A stretch of 33,080 nucleotides of DNA, taken from Algoriphagus sp. GTDB taxonomy: Bacteria > Bacteroidota > Bacteroidia > Cytophagales > Cyclobacteriaceae. Where the stretch lies: positions 1-33,080 of the forward strand of contig JAMNXQ010000022.1 of assembly GCA_023653075.1 (NCBI GenBank), read 5' to 3'. Positions 23,752 to 32,600 of the stretch are shown one piece after another. Numbering within the stretch: the first letter of the stretch is position 1; each line of letters starts with the position of its first letter. The notes beneath the pieces were generated by a model. That model did not search any database. It was not told the origin of the DNA and saw nothing but the letters and a program-made list of their open reading frames with translations. A program made the position numbers and the translations under genes.

Positions 23752-25575
23752 TTACTTCCGCTTCTTCTGGTAAAGTTTCTGGTGAATTTGAAAAAGCACT
23801 TCTGTAGGAATTTTGATCACTTTTCGATCGTAAGTCATCAATCCATTCGTTTCAATTTCTACATCTGTGGTCTGTGTGTAGACTGCTGCAGCCAATCCTT
23901 TAGGTATTAATTCATTCAAATCAGCTACTAAAGTGCGGTAACGCGCCTCCAATTCTTCTTTAGATTTGAAGCTCTGGTAGCCCCAATTGTCTTTTTGCTG
24001 CCAAGTATGCCCCTCGAGTGGCAATCCCAATCCCCCATATTCGCCTAGCACTAAACTGATTGTCGTTCCAAAAACGGCTGGATCTGGCATCACAGGATCT
24101 GGGTAGTTGTGCAAATCCAAAATGTCTCCCACGACGCGATTGCCCTCCAGTTCAAAATTGCCGCCGCTAGCACTGTTGATCAAGCGAGTTGGATCCAATT
24201 CACGGGTAAGCGCGGTGATTTCCGTGGTTTTAAACTGTCCCCAGGCTTCATTGAAGGGCACCCAAACTACAATCGAGGGGAAGAATTTGAATTCCTTGAT
24301 GATCTCAGTCCATTCCGTCGTAAAGATTTTTTCGCTAGCGGATGTTCGTTCCCTATTCACTCCTTTTCGGATGATCCCTGGGCGTACTTCCCATCTATTC
24401 CCCAAATCGCCGCTTGGCATGTCCTGCCAGACCAGCATCCCCAGCCTATCGGCATGGTAATACCAGCGGGCCGGCTCCACCTTCACATGCTTGCGGATCA
24501 TGTTGAAGCCCATTTCACGCGTTTTTTGAATGTCAAATAGCAAGGCTTCATCTGTCGGGGCCGTGTACAAGCCATCCGGCCACCAACCCTGATCTAAAGG
24601 TCCATAGTGGAATACCTCTTCTCCATTGAGGAGCATCCGCTGGTGCCCATTGGCATCCTTCGCCATTCGTATGTCTCTAAATGCGGCATAACTCTGTGCT
24701 TCGTCCAACAGGTTTTTTCCTTGATACAACTTGATGCTGACCGGATAGAGAAATGCAGCGCCTGGAGACCAGGGTTTCGGATTTGGCAAGTGAATTTGGA
24801 TTGGCTCTCCCAACTTGGCAGATTTTGTTTCGGAAAATCCTTGTGGATCCGTGACGCTAATTTGAACCGTCAGGTCCTGACGATTGCCTTGAATCTCCGG
24901 GCTGAAAATCAGGTTATTGTTTTCCCAATCCGTTCTAGCAGTCACTGCGGTAATGTGCTGAATCGGGACGGTCTCCAACCAGACGGTTTGCCAAATTCCA
25001 GTCACTGGCGTATACCAAATTCCCTTTGGGTTTTGAACCTGCTTGCCTCTAGGCTGTGGGCCAGCATCGGATGGATCCCAGACACGCACGCGAATCGTTT
25101 GTTTATCCCCCTTGATCAGAAGCTCCGAAATATCTAAGCTAAACCCATCAAAACCTCCTTGGTGGCTGCCTGCACGGGTTCCATTGACCCAGACCTCAGC
25201 TTCCCAATCGACCGCCCCAAAATGCAAAAGAGTCCGCTTGTTGGTTCGATTTAGGGATAGTGTCAGCTGTCGCTCATACCAAAGTTCCTGATCCGGCCCC
25301 ACCGTCTTCTGTACGCCAGAAAGAAGGGATTCGACCGCAAAAGGAACGGTGATCTTGCCTTGAAAGCCTGCCTCCGGAGCTGTTCCCTTGGGCAAAATCG
25401 CATAATCCCATTGGCCATTCAAGTTTTGCCAGGAATTCCGAACGAGTTGCGGCCTTGGGTATTCCGGCAAAGGATTGGCAGGATTCACCTCATCGGTCCA
25501 ATTGGTTTTTAAGGTTTGGGTATGCCCACTAGTCAGATTCAGGAGCAGCAGCAGCAGGAAAAATAAATGCTTCAT
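23752..25575 (-). CDS. Secreted glycoside hydrolase family 2 enzyme
   Basis: A 607-aa retaining glycosidase. Signal peptide at about residues 1-18 (ending SGHTQ). The N-terminal sugar-binding jelly roll is at about 45-205 (WQNLNGQWDYA to PVTGIWQTVWLE), followed by an immunoglobulin-like domain to about 300. The TIM barrel follows, with acid/base Glu443 in FNEAWG and nucleophile Glu512 in LGEYGG. The family includes beta-galactosidases, beta-glucuronidases and beta-mannosidases; the substrate is not decided. At 607 aa it is shorter than LacZ (about 1000). It acts in the periplasm or outside the cell. No SusC/SusD pair is adjacent, so it is not a standard PUL member. A strong 19-bp terminator lies 20 bases after its stop. 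Confidence 0.9.
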   Translation of the reverse strand: MKHLFFLLLLLLNLTSGHTQTLKTNWTDEVNPANPLPEYPRPQLVRNSWQNLNGQWDYAILPKGTAPEAGFQGKITVPFAVESLLSGVQKTVGPDQELWYERQLTLSLNRTNKRTLLHFGAVDWEAEVWVNGTRAGSHQGGFDGFSLDISELLIKGDKQTIRVRVWDPSDAGPQPRGKQVQNPKGIWYTPVTGIWQTVWLETVPIQHITAVTARTDWENNNLIFSPEIQGNRQDLTVQISVTDPQGFSETKSAKLGEPIQIHLPNPKPWSPGAAFLYPVSIKLYQGKNLLDEAQSYAAFRDIRMAKDANGHQRMLLNGEEVFHYGPLDQGWWPDGLYTAPTDEALLFDIQKTREMGFNMIRKHVKVEPARWYYHADRLGMLVWQDMPSGDLGNRWEVRPGIIRKGVNRERTSASEKIFTTEWTEIIKEFKFFPSIVVWVPFNEAWGQFKTTEITALTRELDPTRLINSASGGNFELEGNRVVGDILDLHNYPDPVMPDPAVFGTTISLVLGEYGGLGLPLEGHTWQQKDNWGYQSFKSKEELEARYRTLVADLNELIPKGLAAAVYTQTTDVEIETNGLMTYDRKVIKIPTEVLFQIHQKLYQKKRK

Positions 25576-25626
25576 AGGAGCAGGATTTGGGGTTTCGAAA
25601 ATGATTCAACACATTAAGCTACGGGT

Positions 25627-26037
25627 TTATCCGCAATTATGCGAGGGAGTCAGACGAAGGGCTTTAATTTTGTCAACGGCTAACAGACCACGGTCCACAG
25701 CCGATTCGTTTAACACCAAGTTTAGTATCCAAATTTTAATACGTTTTTAGTAGCATATACCTACCGACTGTGGACTTTAATTTTGTCAACAGCTAACAGA
25801 CCACGGTCCACAGCCGATTCGTTTAACACCAAGTTTAGTATCCAAATTTTAATAAGTTTTTAGTAGCATATACCTAACGACTGTGGTCTGTCGACCGTCA
25901 ACTGTTGACTTTATTTAGTCAACAGCTAACAGACCACAGTCAATTGCAGTCTGGCACTAAAAAACGTACTTAAATTTAGATTCTAGGCCATGTCACACCA
26001 CGACTCGGCTGTCGACAGTGGACGGTTGACTGTTGAC
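25627..26037. repeat. Family A heptad repeats: three tandem inverted-arm units
   Basis: This fills the 514-bp gap between the GH2 and aldo/keto reductase genes. The boundary word TTATCCGCAATTATGC is at 25627-25642. Three units follow: 25672-25775 (right arm shortened), 25785-25909 and 25918-26037. Each begins with heptads GTCAACA, GCTAACA and GACCACR, has an AT-rich core, and closes with the inverted heptads, ending in GTTGAC. Units one and two are nearly identical through their cores (TTTAACACCAAGTTTAG); unit three has a different core. The last arm ends 20 bases before the -7 box of the next gene. Confidence 0.85.
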
Positions 26038-26064
26038 CATTTGTATCATTTTTCCTTATATTTA
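26033..26064 (+). promoter_or_regulatory. Candidate promoter of the sugar operon
   Basis: TATATTTA at 26057-26064 matches the -7 consensus TAnnTTTG in 7 of 8 positions. TTG at 26033-26035 lies 21 bases upstream, inside the -33 spacing range of Bacteroidota. This TTG belongs to the GTTGAC end of the last heptad arm. The predicted start is near 26072, 18 bases before the ATG. Confidence 0.45.
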
Positions 26065-26089
26065 AAGCTTATCAAAAGTCATTTACTTC

Positions 26090-27052
26090 ATGGATTACCG
26101 CAAACTGGGCAATACGGACCTACTCGTGTCAATTCTAGGATTTGGGGCTTCCCCCTTAGGAGACGTTTTTGAGGTTTGTGACGAAAAGGAAGGGATCGCT
26201 TCGGTCCACCTCGCCATAGATCAGGGGGTGAATTTTTTTGATGTGGCACCTTTTTATGGAGAAACCTTGGCAGAAACCCGCTTGGGTCGGGCCTTGAAAG
26301 GCAAGCGAAAGGAAATATACTTGGCCACCAAATGCGGGCGCTATGGTCTGCGCAATTTTGATTTTTCCTACGATCGAATTTTGAAAAGCATCGATGAGTC
26401 CCTAGAGCGTTTGCAAACGGATTACGTGGATCTCTTTCAGTTGCACGATACCGAATTCGTATCTCGCCAACAAATTATCGAAGAGGCCATCCCCGCCATA
26501 CAACACATCAAGGCCTCCGGCAAAGCACGGTACATCGGCTTGACGGGTTTGCCGGTACGGTATCTAGCCTCTCTTGCCCGAGAAAATGAGTTTGATACCG
26601 TCCTTTCTTGGGCACACTACAACTTGATTCAGGATGAAATTTTGGAGGAATTGGTGCCCCTGTCCAAAGAAAAGGGCTTTGGATTGATGAATGCCGCTCC
26701 TTTGGTCCAGCGCATTCTTTCGGACGCACCGATTCCCGCTTGGCACAATGCCCCTGCGGAGGTGAAGGCAATTCAAGCCCCACTATTGGCCCTGTGTCAG
26801 GACTACCAGGTTGCGCTGAGTGACGTGGCGATGCGATTTGCGATGGATCAAGAGGCAATTGCCACCACCATTGTGGGCATGAGTGATCGAGAGGTCCTCC
26901 GACGGAATCTGCGGGCCTTCGATTTGAAGATGCCCGATGGCCTTTTGGAGGATATTGCGAAGGTGGTGGCACCGATTAAAAATACGATGTGGTACGAGGG
27001 ATTACCGGAAAACGATTTAAGACAATTTGATTATCCGCAATCATGCCAGTAG
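26090..27052 (+). CDS. Aldo/keto reductase, L-fucose/L-galactose dehydrogenase-like
   Basis: A 320-aa NAD(P)-dependent AKR with the catalytic tetrad visible: Asp51 and Tyr56 in FFDVAPFYGE, Lys81 in LATKCGRY, His119 in LFQLHD. The start MDYRKLGNTDLLVSILGFGASPLG matches the branch of L-galactose/L-fucose 1-dehydrogenases, which oxidise a 6-deoxy or L-sugar at C1 to the lactone. The operon supports this: a mutarotase, a zinc dehydrogenase and an epimerase follow. The final six residues (YPQSCQ) and the TAG stop are encoded by the boundary of a composite heptad element at 27029, so the C-terminus is likely repeat-made. The gene's natural tail probably ended near NDLRQFD. Confidence 0.87.
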   Translation: MDYRKLGNTDLLVSILGFGASPLGDVFEVCDEKEGIASVHLAIDQGVNFFDVAPFYGETLAETRLGRALKGKRKEIYLATKCGRYGLRNFDFSYDRILKSIDESLERLQTDYVDLFQLHDTEFVSRQQIIEEAIPAIQHIKASGKARYIGLTGLPVRYLASLARENEFDTVLSWAHYNLIQDEILEELVPLSKEKGFGLMNAAPLVQRILSDAPIPAWHNAPAEVKAIQAPLLALCQDYQVALSDVAMRFAMDQEAIATTIVGMSDREVLRRNLRAFDLKMPDGLLEDIAKVVAPIKNTMWYEGLPENDLRQFDYPQSCQ

Positions 27053-27173
27053 CTCAGCTCGACTATTTAAAACATGCGGATAATTGACAGACCACAGTCA
27101 ACGGTCCACAGCTCACCTAATTGAACCTCAAACCTTATTTTATTTGGTTAGTGGTGAAAAAGAGGATAATCAG
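27029..27173 (+). repeat. Composite heptad repeat element, copy 2
   Basis: The element has the same module order as that at 1-145: TTATCCGCAATCATGCC boundary, inverted TGCGGATAATT word at 27075-27085, heptads (GACCACA, GTCAACG, GTCCACA at 27090-27110), tail TTGAACCTCAAACC and end GAGGATAATCAG at 27173. It lies between two co-directional genes of one operon, its start inside the 3' end of the aldo/keto reductase gene and its end 15 bases before the next ATG. Confidence 0.8.
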
Positions 27174-27187
27174 ATAAGACAAAAACT

Positions 27188-28219
27188 ATGAAGGCATTAT
27201 TTCTAACGGCCGTGGGCCAAACTGAAGTCAAGGATATACCCAAGCCAGTGGTAGCGAAGGATCAATTGCTTTTAAAAATTAGCAAGGTGGGTTTTTGTGG
27301 TGGGGATTTGAATGGATTCAAAGGACTCTTTGAGTTGCAGGAATACCCAAGCATCCTGGGACATGAGATTGGGGCCTCGATCGCCGAAATCGGCTCCGAG
27401 GTGCCTGCTGGATTTCGAATAGGTCAACAAGTCACCGTGTATCCCTATTTAAATTGTGGCACCTGCATCTCCTGCCGAAAGGGGCGTAGGAATGCTTGTC
27501 AGGACAACAAAACCATGGGCGTGCGCCGACCAGGAGGCATGACGCGCTACATCACCGTGCCCTACACGGATGTGTATTCCTCTGAAAAGCTGTCCCTGAC
27601 GGAATTGGCCTTGGTGGAGCCGCTCACGGTGGGATTCCATGCAGCAGCTCGGGGTCGAGTGACGGCAAAGGATCGGGTAGCAGTGATTGGATGTGGGATT
27701 GTGGGGATGGGAGCGATTGCTTCGGCCGTGAATAGAGGGGCGGAGGTGATTGCCTTGGATTTGGACGAGACCAAGCTGGCCATAGCCCGCAAAATAGGCG
27801 TTGCACATACCGTCAATACGAGTGAGGAATCCTTGGAGGAGGCATTGGCACGCATCACGCAAGGCGATGGCCCGGATGTAGTCATTGAAGCAGTGGGCAG
27901 TCACATTACCTATCGTGCAGCGGTAGAGGCGGTGGCCTACACGGGCCGCGTGGTCTGCATTGGCTATGCCAAGAAGGCCGTGGAATTCAATACGGGAATT
28001 TTTGTTCGGAAGGAAATTGAAATTTTAGGTTCGCGCAACTGTACCGATGAATTTCCAGAGGTGATCGCTTATTTGGAAGCGGGAAGATTTCCAGTGAAGG
28101 AGGTCATCAGTCGGGTAGTTCCCTTGTCTGAATCTGGAGCTGCCTTGGTTGCCTGGTCAGAAAATGCACAGGGAACTGTCAAAATAATCGTGGACTTAGA
28201 CGCAGAAGCGGATGATTAA
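27188..28219 (+). CDS. Zinc-dependent medium-chain alcohol dehydrogenase
   Basis: A 343-aa MDR dehydrogenase that oxidises a sugar or polyol hydroxyl. Catalytic zinc ligands are Cys37 in KVGFCGGD and His59-Glu60 in ILGHEIG; the structural zinc set is Cys90, 93, 96 and 104 in LNCGTCISCRKGRRNAC. The NAD fold has IGCGIVGMGAI followed by ALDLDE, whose Asp favours NAD over NADP. Family relatives include threonine, sorbitol and galactitol phosphate dehydrogenases. Its end overlaps the next gene by eight bases, so the two are coupled. In an L-fucose type pathway it could oxidise a later ketose or acid intermediate; this is inference. It starts directly after the composite repeat. Confidence 0.88.
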   Translation: MKALFLTAVGQTEVKDIPKPVVAKDQLLLKISKVGFCGGDLNGFKGLFELQEYPSILGHEIGASIAEIGSEVPAGFRIGQQVTVYPYLNCGTCISCRKGRRNACQDNKTMGVRRPGGMTRYITVPYTDVYSSEKLSLTELALVEPLTVGFHAAARGRVTAKDRVAVIGCGIVGMGAIASAVNRGAEVIALDLDETKLAIARKIGVAHTVNTSEESLEEALARITQGDGPDVVIEAVGSHITYRAAVEAVAYTGRVVCIGYAKKAVEFNTGIFVRKEIEILGSRNCTDEFPEVIAYLEAGRFPVKEVISRVVPLSESGAALVAWSENAQGTVKIIVDLDAEADD

Positions 28220-29024
28220 GTCGAGTGTGACTATAGCCTTGGTGCCCGAGATCAAGCAGGGGCCATGGATCTATTGGCATGATTTAACCGCAGCGATCCA
28301 AAAGGCAGCGGAGCTTGGATTTGATGCCGTGGAGCTATTTACGGCTTCAGCTCAGGCGGTGGATGCTTCCGAATTGAAGGACTGTTTGGCGGCGCATTCG
28401 ATGCACATTTCCGCGGTGGGCACTGGGGCGGGCAAGGTAATCCATGGCTTGACGCTGACGGATGCTGATCCAGAAATTCGGCAAAAAGCAGTTCAGTTTA
28501 TCGCAGACATGATGTGTTTTGGGGCGCAGTTTGAAGCGCCTGCCATCATCGGATCGATGCAAGGGAATGCGGGCATGGATCGAGCAGCTTCTTTGAGGGA
28601 TTTGGCTGCCTCCTTGAAAGAATTGGGGGCATTGGCTATATCCTTGGGGATGGAGTTGATCTATGAACCCTTGAATCGGTATGAGACCAACTTATTTAAT
28701 CGGCTGGATGATGCAGTAGCATTTTTGGAAGCTGAGGAGATCGCTGGAGTCGGTTTATTGGCCGATTTATTTCACATGAACATTGAGGAAGAGGATTTGG
28801 CCGCGTCGATTCGAAAAAATGCGCGGTGGATTCGGCATGTGCATTTTGCGGATAGCAATCGCCGGCCCATAGGCTTTGGCCATACCGAAATGAATTCCGT
28901 GGCGAAGGCTTTGCAGGACATTGGCTATTCTGGGTATGTCTCTGCGGAGGCTTTTCCATGGCCAGATTCGGATGCGGCGGCGGCGAAAACCATAGAGGCA
29001 TTTACCCATTATTTTAAAAGATAA
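28212..29024 (+). CDS. Sugar epimerase/isomerase of the D-tagatose 3-epimerase type
   Basis: A 270-aa TIM barrel of the AP-endonuclease-like sugar isomerase family. Four metal ligands fit the D-tagatose/D-psicose 3-epimerase set: Glu152 in YEPLNRYET, Asp185 in LADLFHMN, His211 in RHVHFADSNR and Glu246 in VSAEAF; their spacing is the same as in the known Pseudomonas cichorii enzyme. Such enzymes epimerise a ketose at C3 through an enediolate using Mn or Co. No signal peptide is present, so it works in the cytoplasm. It overlaps the dehydrogenase gene by eight bases and is followed after two bases by the mutarotase gene. Confidence 0.88.
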   Translation: MIKSSVTIALVPEIKQGPWIYWHDLTAAIQKAAELGFDAVELFTASAQAVDASELKDCLAAHSMHISAVGTGAGKVIHGLTLTDADPEIRQKAVQFIADMMCFGAQFEAPAIIGSMQGNAGMDRAASLRDLAASLKELGALAISLGMELIYEPLNRYETNLFNRLDDAVAFLEAEEIAGVGLLADLFHMNIEEEDLAASIRKNARWIRHVHFADSNRRPIGFGHTEMNSVAKALQDIGYSGYVSAEAFPWPDSDAAAAKTIEAFTHYFKR

Positions 29025-29026
29025 GT

Positions 29027-29362
29027 ATGCAAAAATTCTGTTTGGCCTTGGATCTAATTGAGGATGAGGCAATGATTCAGGAATACGAAACTCACCATGC
29101 TCCAGGAAATGCTTGGCCGGAGGTAACCCAGCACGATATCGATGCGGGAATCTTAAACATCGAGATTTTCCGGACGGGCAACCGCATGTTTATGATTTTG
29201 GAAACGGATGATGCCTTCAACTTTGAAACGAAGGCCATTTTCGACCAAGGAAATCCGAAGATCGCCGAGTGGGAAGCCTTGATGTGGAAATTTCAAAAGC
29301 CCTTGCCCTGGGCAAAAGAAGGAGAAAAGTGGGTGTTGATGAATCGGATTTTCAAGTCCTAG
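29027..29362 (+). CDS. L-rhamnose/L-fucose mutarotase family protein
   Basis: A 111-aa RhaM-like ferredoxin-fold protein (DUF718 family, usual length about 104-110). It interconverts the alpha and beta anomers of a 6-deoxy sugar. The signature is visible in FCLALDLIEDEAMIQEYETHH with the catalytic His, then NIEIFRTGNRMFMILETDD and a final aromatic W-x-LM-x-I segment. Together with the C1-type aldo/keto reductase it indicates oxidative L-fucose, L-rhamnose or L-galactose use, where the mutarotase supplies the anomer needed by the dehydrogenase. Lactonase and acid dehydratase genes, expected in the full nonphosphorylative route, are not in the window. The start codon comes two bases after the epimerase stop. 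Confidence 0.85.
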   Translation: MQKFCLALDLIEDEAMIQEYETHHAPGNAWPEVTQHDIDAGILNIEIFRTGNRMFMILETDDAFNFETKAIFDQGNPKIAEWEALMWKFQKPLPWAKEGEKWVLMNRIFKS

Positions 29363-29627
29363 GGACCTGATTTTTTTCTGTACCCCATTTGTCAAAACAT
29401 ACCTACTATTCCTCCAAGTGAGGCATAGGAATGCTCTTTTTTGAATCCTAGATTTCGCCCTTCTCAACTGTAGGATTCCCTCCTATCCCTATCCAAGGGA
29501 TTTAACTGGATTCAAGGCCTAGCCCTTTTGAAATTACATCCCTAGGCAAAATCCCTGGTTGGATAACCCATCTTTTAGAGCCTAAATCTCCTTAGTTACA
29601 GGTCAGCTTTATGCTAGTATCAATTTA

Positions 29628-32600
29628 TTAATCTTTGATACAACGTACAGAACGCCCGTCCGCGCGATTGGAACCAAACATAGAAGTTGGAGTAGCTGAA
29701 ATACCGATCGTTTTTGCTTGAGTACCAGATACCGTGCTACTCCAATAGATCCCGCCTGTTCCAGTAATTTCAAGTCCGCCTCCACAGCAGCTGCGAACTC
29801 CAGGGACTGGCAACTTTAGCACGGATGCAAATGCCCCAGCTGCAAGTGTTCCCCAAGTGGCAGATTCGGCAAGCCATTCTGCTTCTGTTGGCAAACGGTA
29901 ACCACTTGGACAAGGATTATTTGTTCCACTTGCTCCCTGCCATAAATTATTGTTTTGCGTATTTCGCCAATCGTAAATGTTGTTGGCTCCAGGGCATGAA
30001 AGAATAAAAAGTGAATTCCCTGGTGTATCTGTAGTTGATAAAGTGGATGAAGTGGAATTTTGGCCAGAACCGGCAGTTGCACTAGTGAAAGTCATCAATT
30101 GATGCCCATCATTACCACGCCCCCATTGGTAAATACTTCCATAGGCGAGGTAGTCTGTACTACTTGTAGCCACTCGAGAAGCCCCTAAATTTCGATCCAT
30201 CCAGACTTTGCCTGTACTTGGGTTGTATACATCAGTTGCTCCTACAATCGGGGCCCAGGTTGGAGCGCCATTTACAAAAACTAAAAATTTATTATTGGAA
30301 CCTGCAGCTACCTTAACCCATGCGGTTCCATTCCAATACAGCATATCCCCAGCAGTATTCCCTGTTGTAGGTAATCCTCCTCCACTTGGGGCCGTAGAGG
30401 CCCAGGTGGTCCCGTTAGAGGTCAACACATTGCCACTTGTTCCGGGGGCTACGGCTTGTAAAGCACTAGTTCCATTCCCTAAAAGCACATTATTCGCAGT
30501 GAGTGTGGTCGCCCCCGTTCCTCCATTTGCCACTGCAACAGTTCCGGTAACGTTGGCCGCATTTCCTATAATATTTCCGGATACTTTACTTCCTGCCATA
30601 CCTGCGATTTTTGCATCTGTGACCGCACTATTCGCCAAATCTGCAGTGGCGATGGTTCCATCCAAAAGTTTGTCTGAGGTGACTGCGCCCGTAGCGATGG
30701 AGGTAACAAGCCCGGCAGCAGAGGTGGTGACATCGCCAGTAAGTGCGCCGGGTGTTTGTAACGTACCGCTACTAACGGTCACTATACCCGTCCCAGAAGG
30801 AGCAGGACCTGTCGCGCCTGTTAGTCCTTGAATGCCTTGGGGGCCTTGAATACCTTGAGCGCCAGTAGGGCCGGTTGGACCAACCAAGGATACCCCTGTT
30901 GGCCAGGCACCACTAGCCTTTGGACCAAATAGCGTATTGGTGGCGGTATTGATGTAAAAATCCCCATCCACTCCAGTACTGGTCGCAGGGTCAGTTGTTC
31001 CATTTGCTACGGTCTTTCCGTTAGCTCCTGTCGCGCCAGTAGGACCTTGAGGCCCTGTCGCTCCCTGAGCACCAGGCAGTCCCTGAATACCCTGGCCTCC
31101 TGCTGCGCCAATTGGGCCTGTTGCACCAGTAGCTCCAGTAGCACCTGCTACTCCCTGAATACCTTGGGCTCCTGCCGCACCTGTCGCGCCTGTGAGTCCC
31201 TGAATTCCTTGGGGGCCTTGAATACCTTGAGCGCCAGTAGGGCCGGTTGGACCTGTAGCCCCTGTCGGACCAACCAAGGATACCCCTGTTGGCCAGGTAC
31301 CACTAGCCTTTGGACCAAATAGCGTATTGGTAGCAGTGTTGATGTAAAAATCCCCATCCACTCCGGTACTTGTTGCAGGGTCTGTTGTTCCATTTGCTAC
31401 GGTCTTTCCGTTAGCTCCTGTCGCGCCCTGAGCTCCATTTGCTCCTGTGGGGCCAGTGGCGCCTGTGAGTCCTTGAATGCCTTGAGCACCTGCCGCGCCA
31501 GTAGCACCTGCTACTCCCTGAATACCTTGGGGGCCTTGAATACCTTGAGCGCCAGTAGGGCCGGTTGGACCTGTAGCACCTGTCGGACCAACCAAGGATA
31601 CCCCTGTTGGCCAGGCACCACTAGCCTTTGGACCAAATAGCGTATTGGTAGCAGTGTTGATGTAAAAATCCCCATCCACTCCAGTACTTGTCGCAGGGTC
31701 AGTTGTTCCATTTGCTACGGTCTTTCCGTTTGTCCCAGTCGCGCCAGTAGGACCTTGAGGCCCTGTCGCTCCCTGAGCACCAAGCAGTCCCTGAATACCC
31801 TGGGCTCCTGCCGCACCTGTCGCGCCGGTGAGTCCCTGAATACCTTGGGGGCCTTGAGCGCCAGTAGAGCCGGTTGGACCTGTAGCACCTGTCGGACCAA
31901 CCAAGGATACCCCTGTTGGCCAGGTACCATTAGCCTTTGGGCCAAATAGCGTATTGGTGGCAGTGTTGATGTAAAAATCCCCATCCACTCCGGTACTTGT
32001 TGCAGGGTCTGTTGTTCCATTTGCTACGGTCTTTCCGTTTGCTCCTGTCGCGCCTGGCAGGCCAGCTGGCCCGGTTAAACCAATTGGTCCTTGGGGACCT
32101 GTTGCACCAGGGAGGCCTGCCGCCCCTTGGGGGCCAGCAGGGCCAGCAGGACCTGTCGCACCCGTCAGGCCTTGAGGACCTTGAGCTCCTGTCGCGCCTG
32201 GTACATTAACTGCACCATTGCCTGAAATTGCCGCCAGCTTGATCTTCTCTTCCGTGGTATAGTCATTGGAGGATAGTCCCTTGCCAACTTCCTTATCTAC
32301 TTTGGATGCCAAGCTTGTGATCACATCCGATGCAGATGCCTTGGTAGCAAGCTGTTTAGTGGTTGCGTAAGCGCTGAGGTCTTGGTCTCCAGTATTCGTT
32401 CCTGTGATGGCAGCGAGCTTGGTCTTCTCTTCCGTGCTAAAGTCATTCGTAGACAGTTGTTTGCCTGTTGCCTTATCTACTTTGCTGTCCAGCGCATTTT
32501 GCGTAGCACTGGAGATCGGCTTGTTCGCATCTGCGGTGTTGTCCACGTTGCCCAAGCCTAGGTTGGTTCGTGCAGCCGCAGCTGTAGTCGCGCCAGTTCC

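Noticed and set aside
26508-26972. 154-codon antisense frame in the aldo/keto reductase gene
   Set aside because: Pro/Ser/Arg-rich shadow of a real coding region without a conserved domain.
29363-29627. Terminator hairpin between the mutarotase and collagen-like genes (GCCTAG and CTAGGC near 29516-29544)
   Set aside because: Only six base pairs with a long loop and no U-tract; not supported.
30840-32045. Regular long repeats considered as a CRISPR or phage tail-fibre locus
   Set aside because: The repeats are coding, in one frame of a 1140-aa exported collagen-like protein with a Bacteroidota surface domain; no phage structural genes are adjacent.
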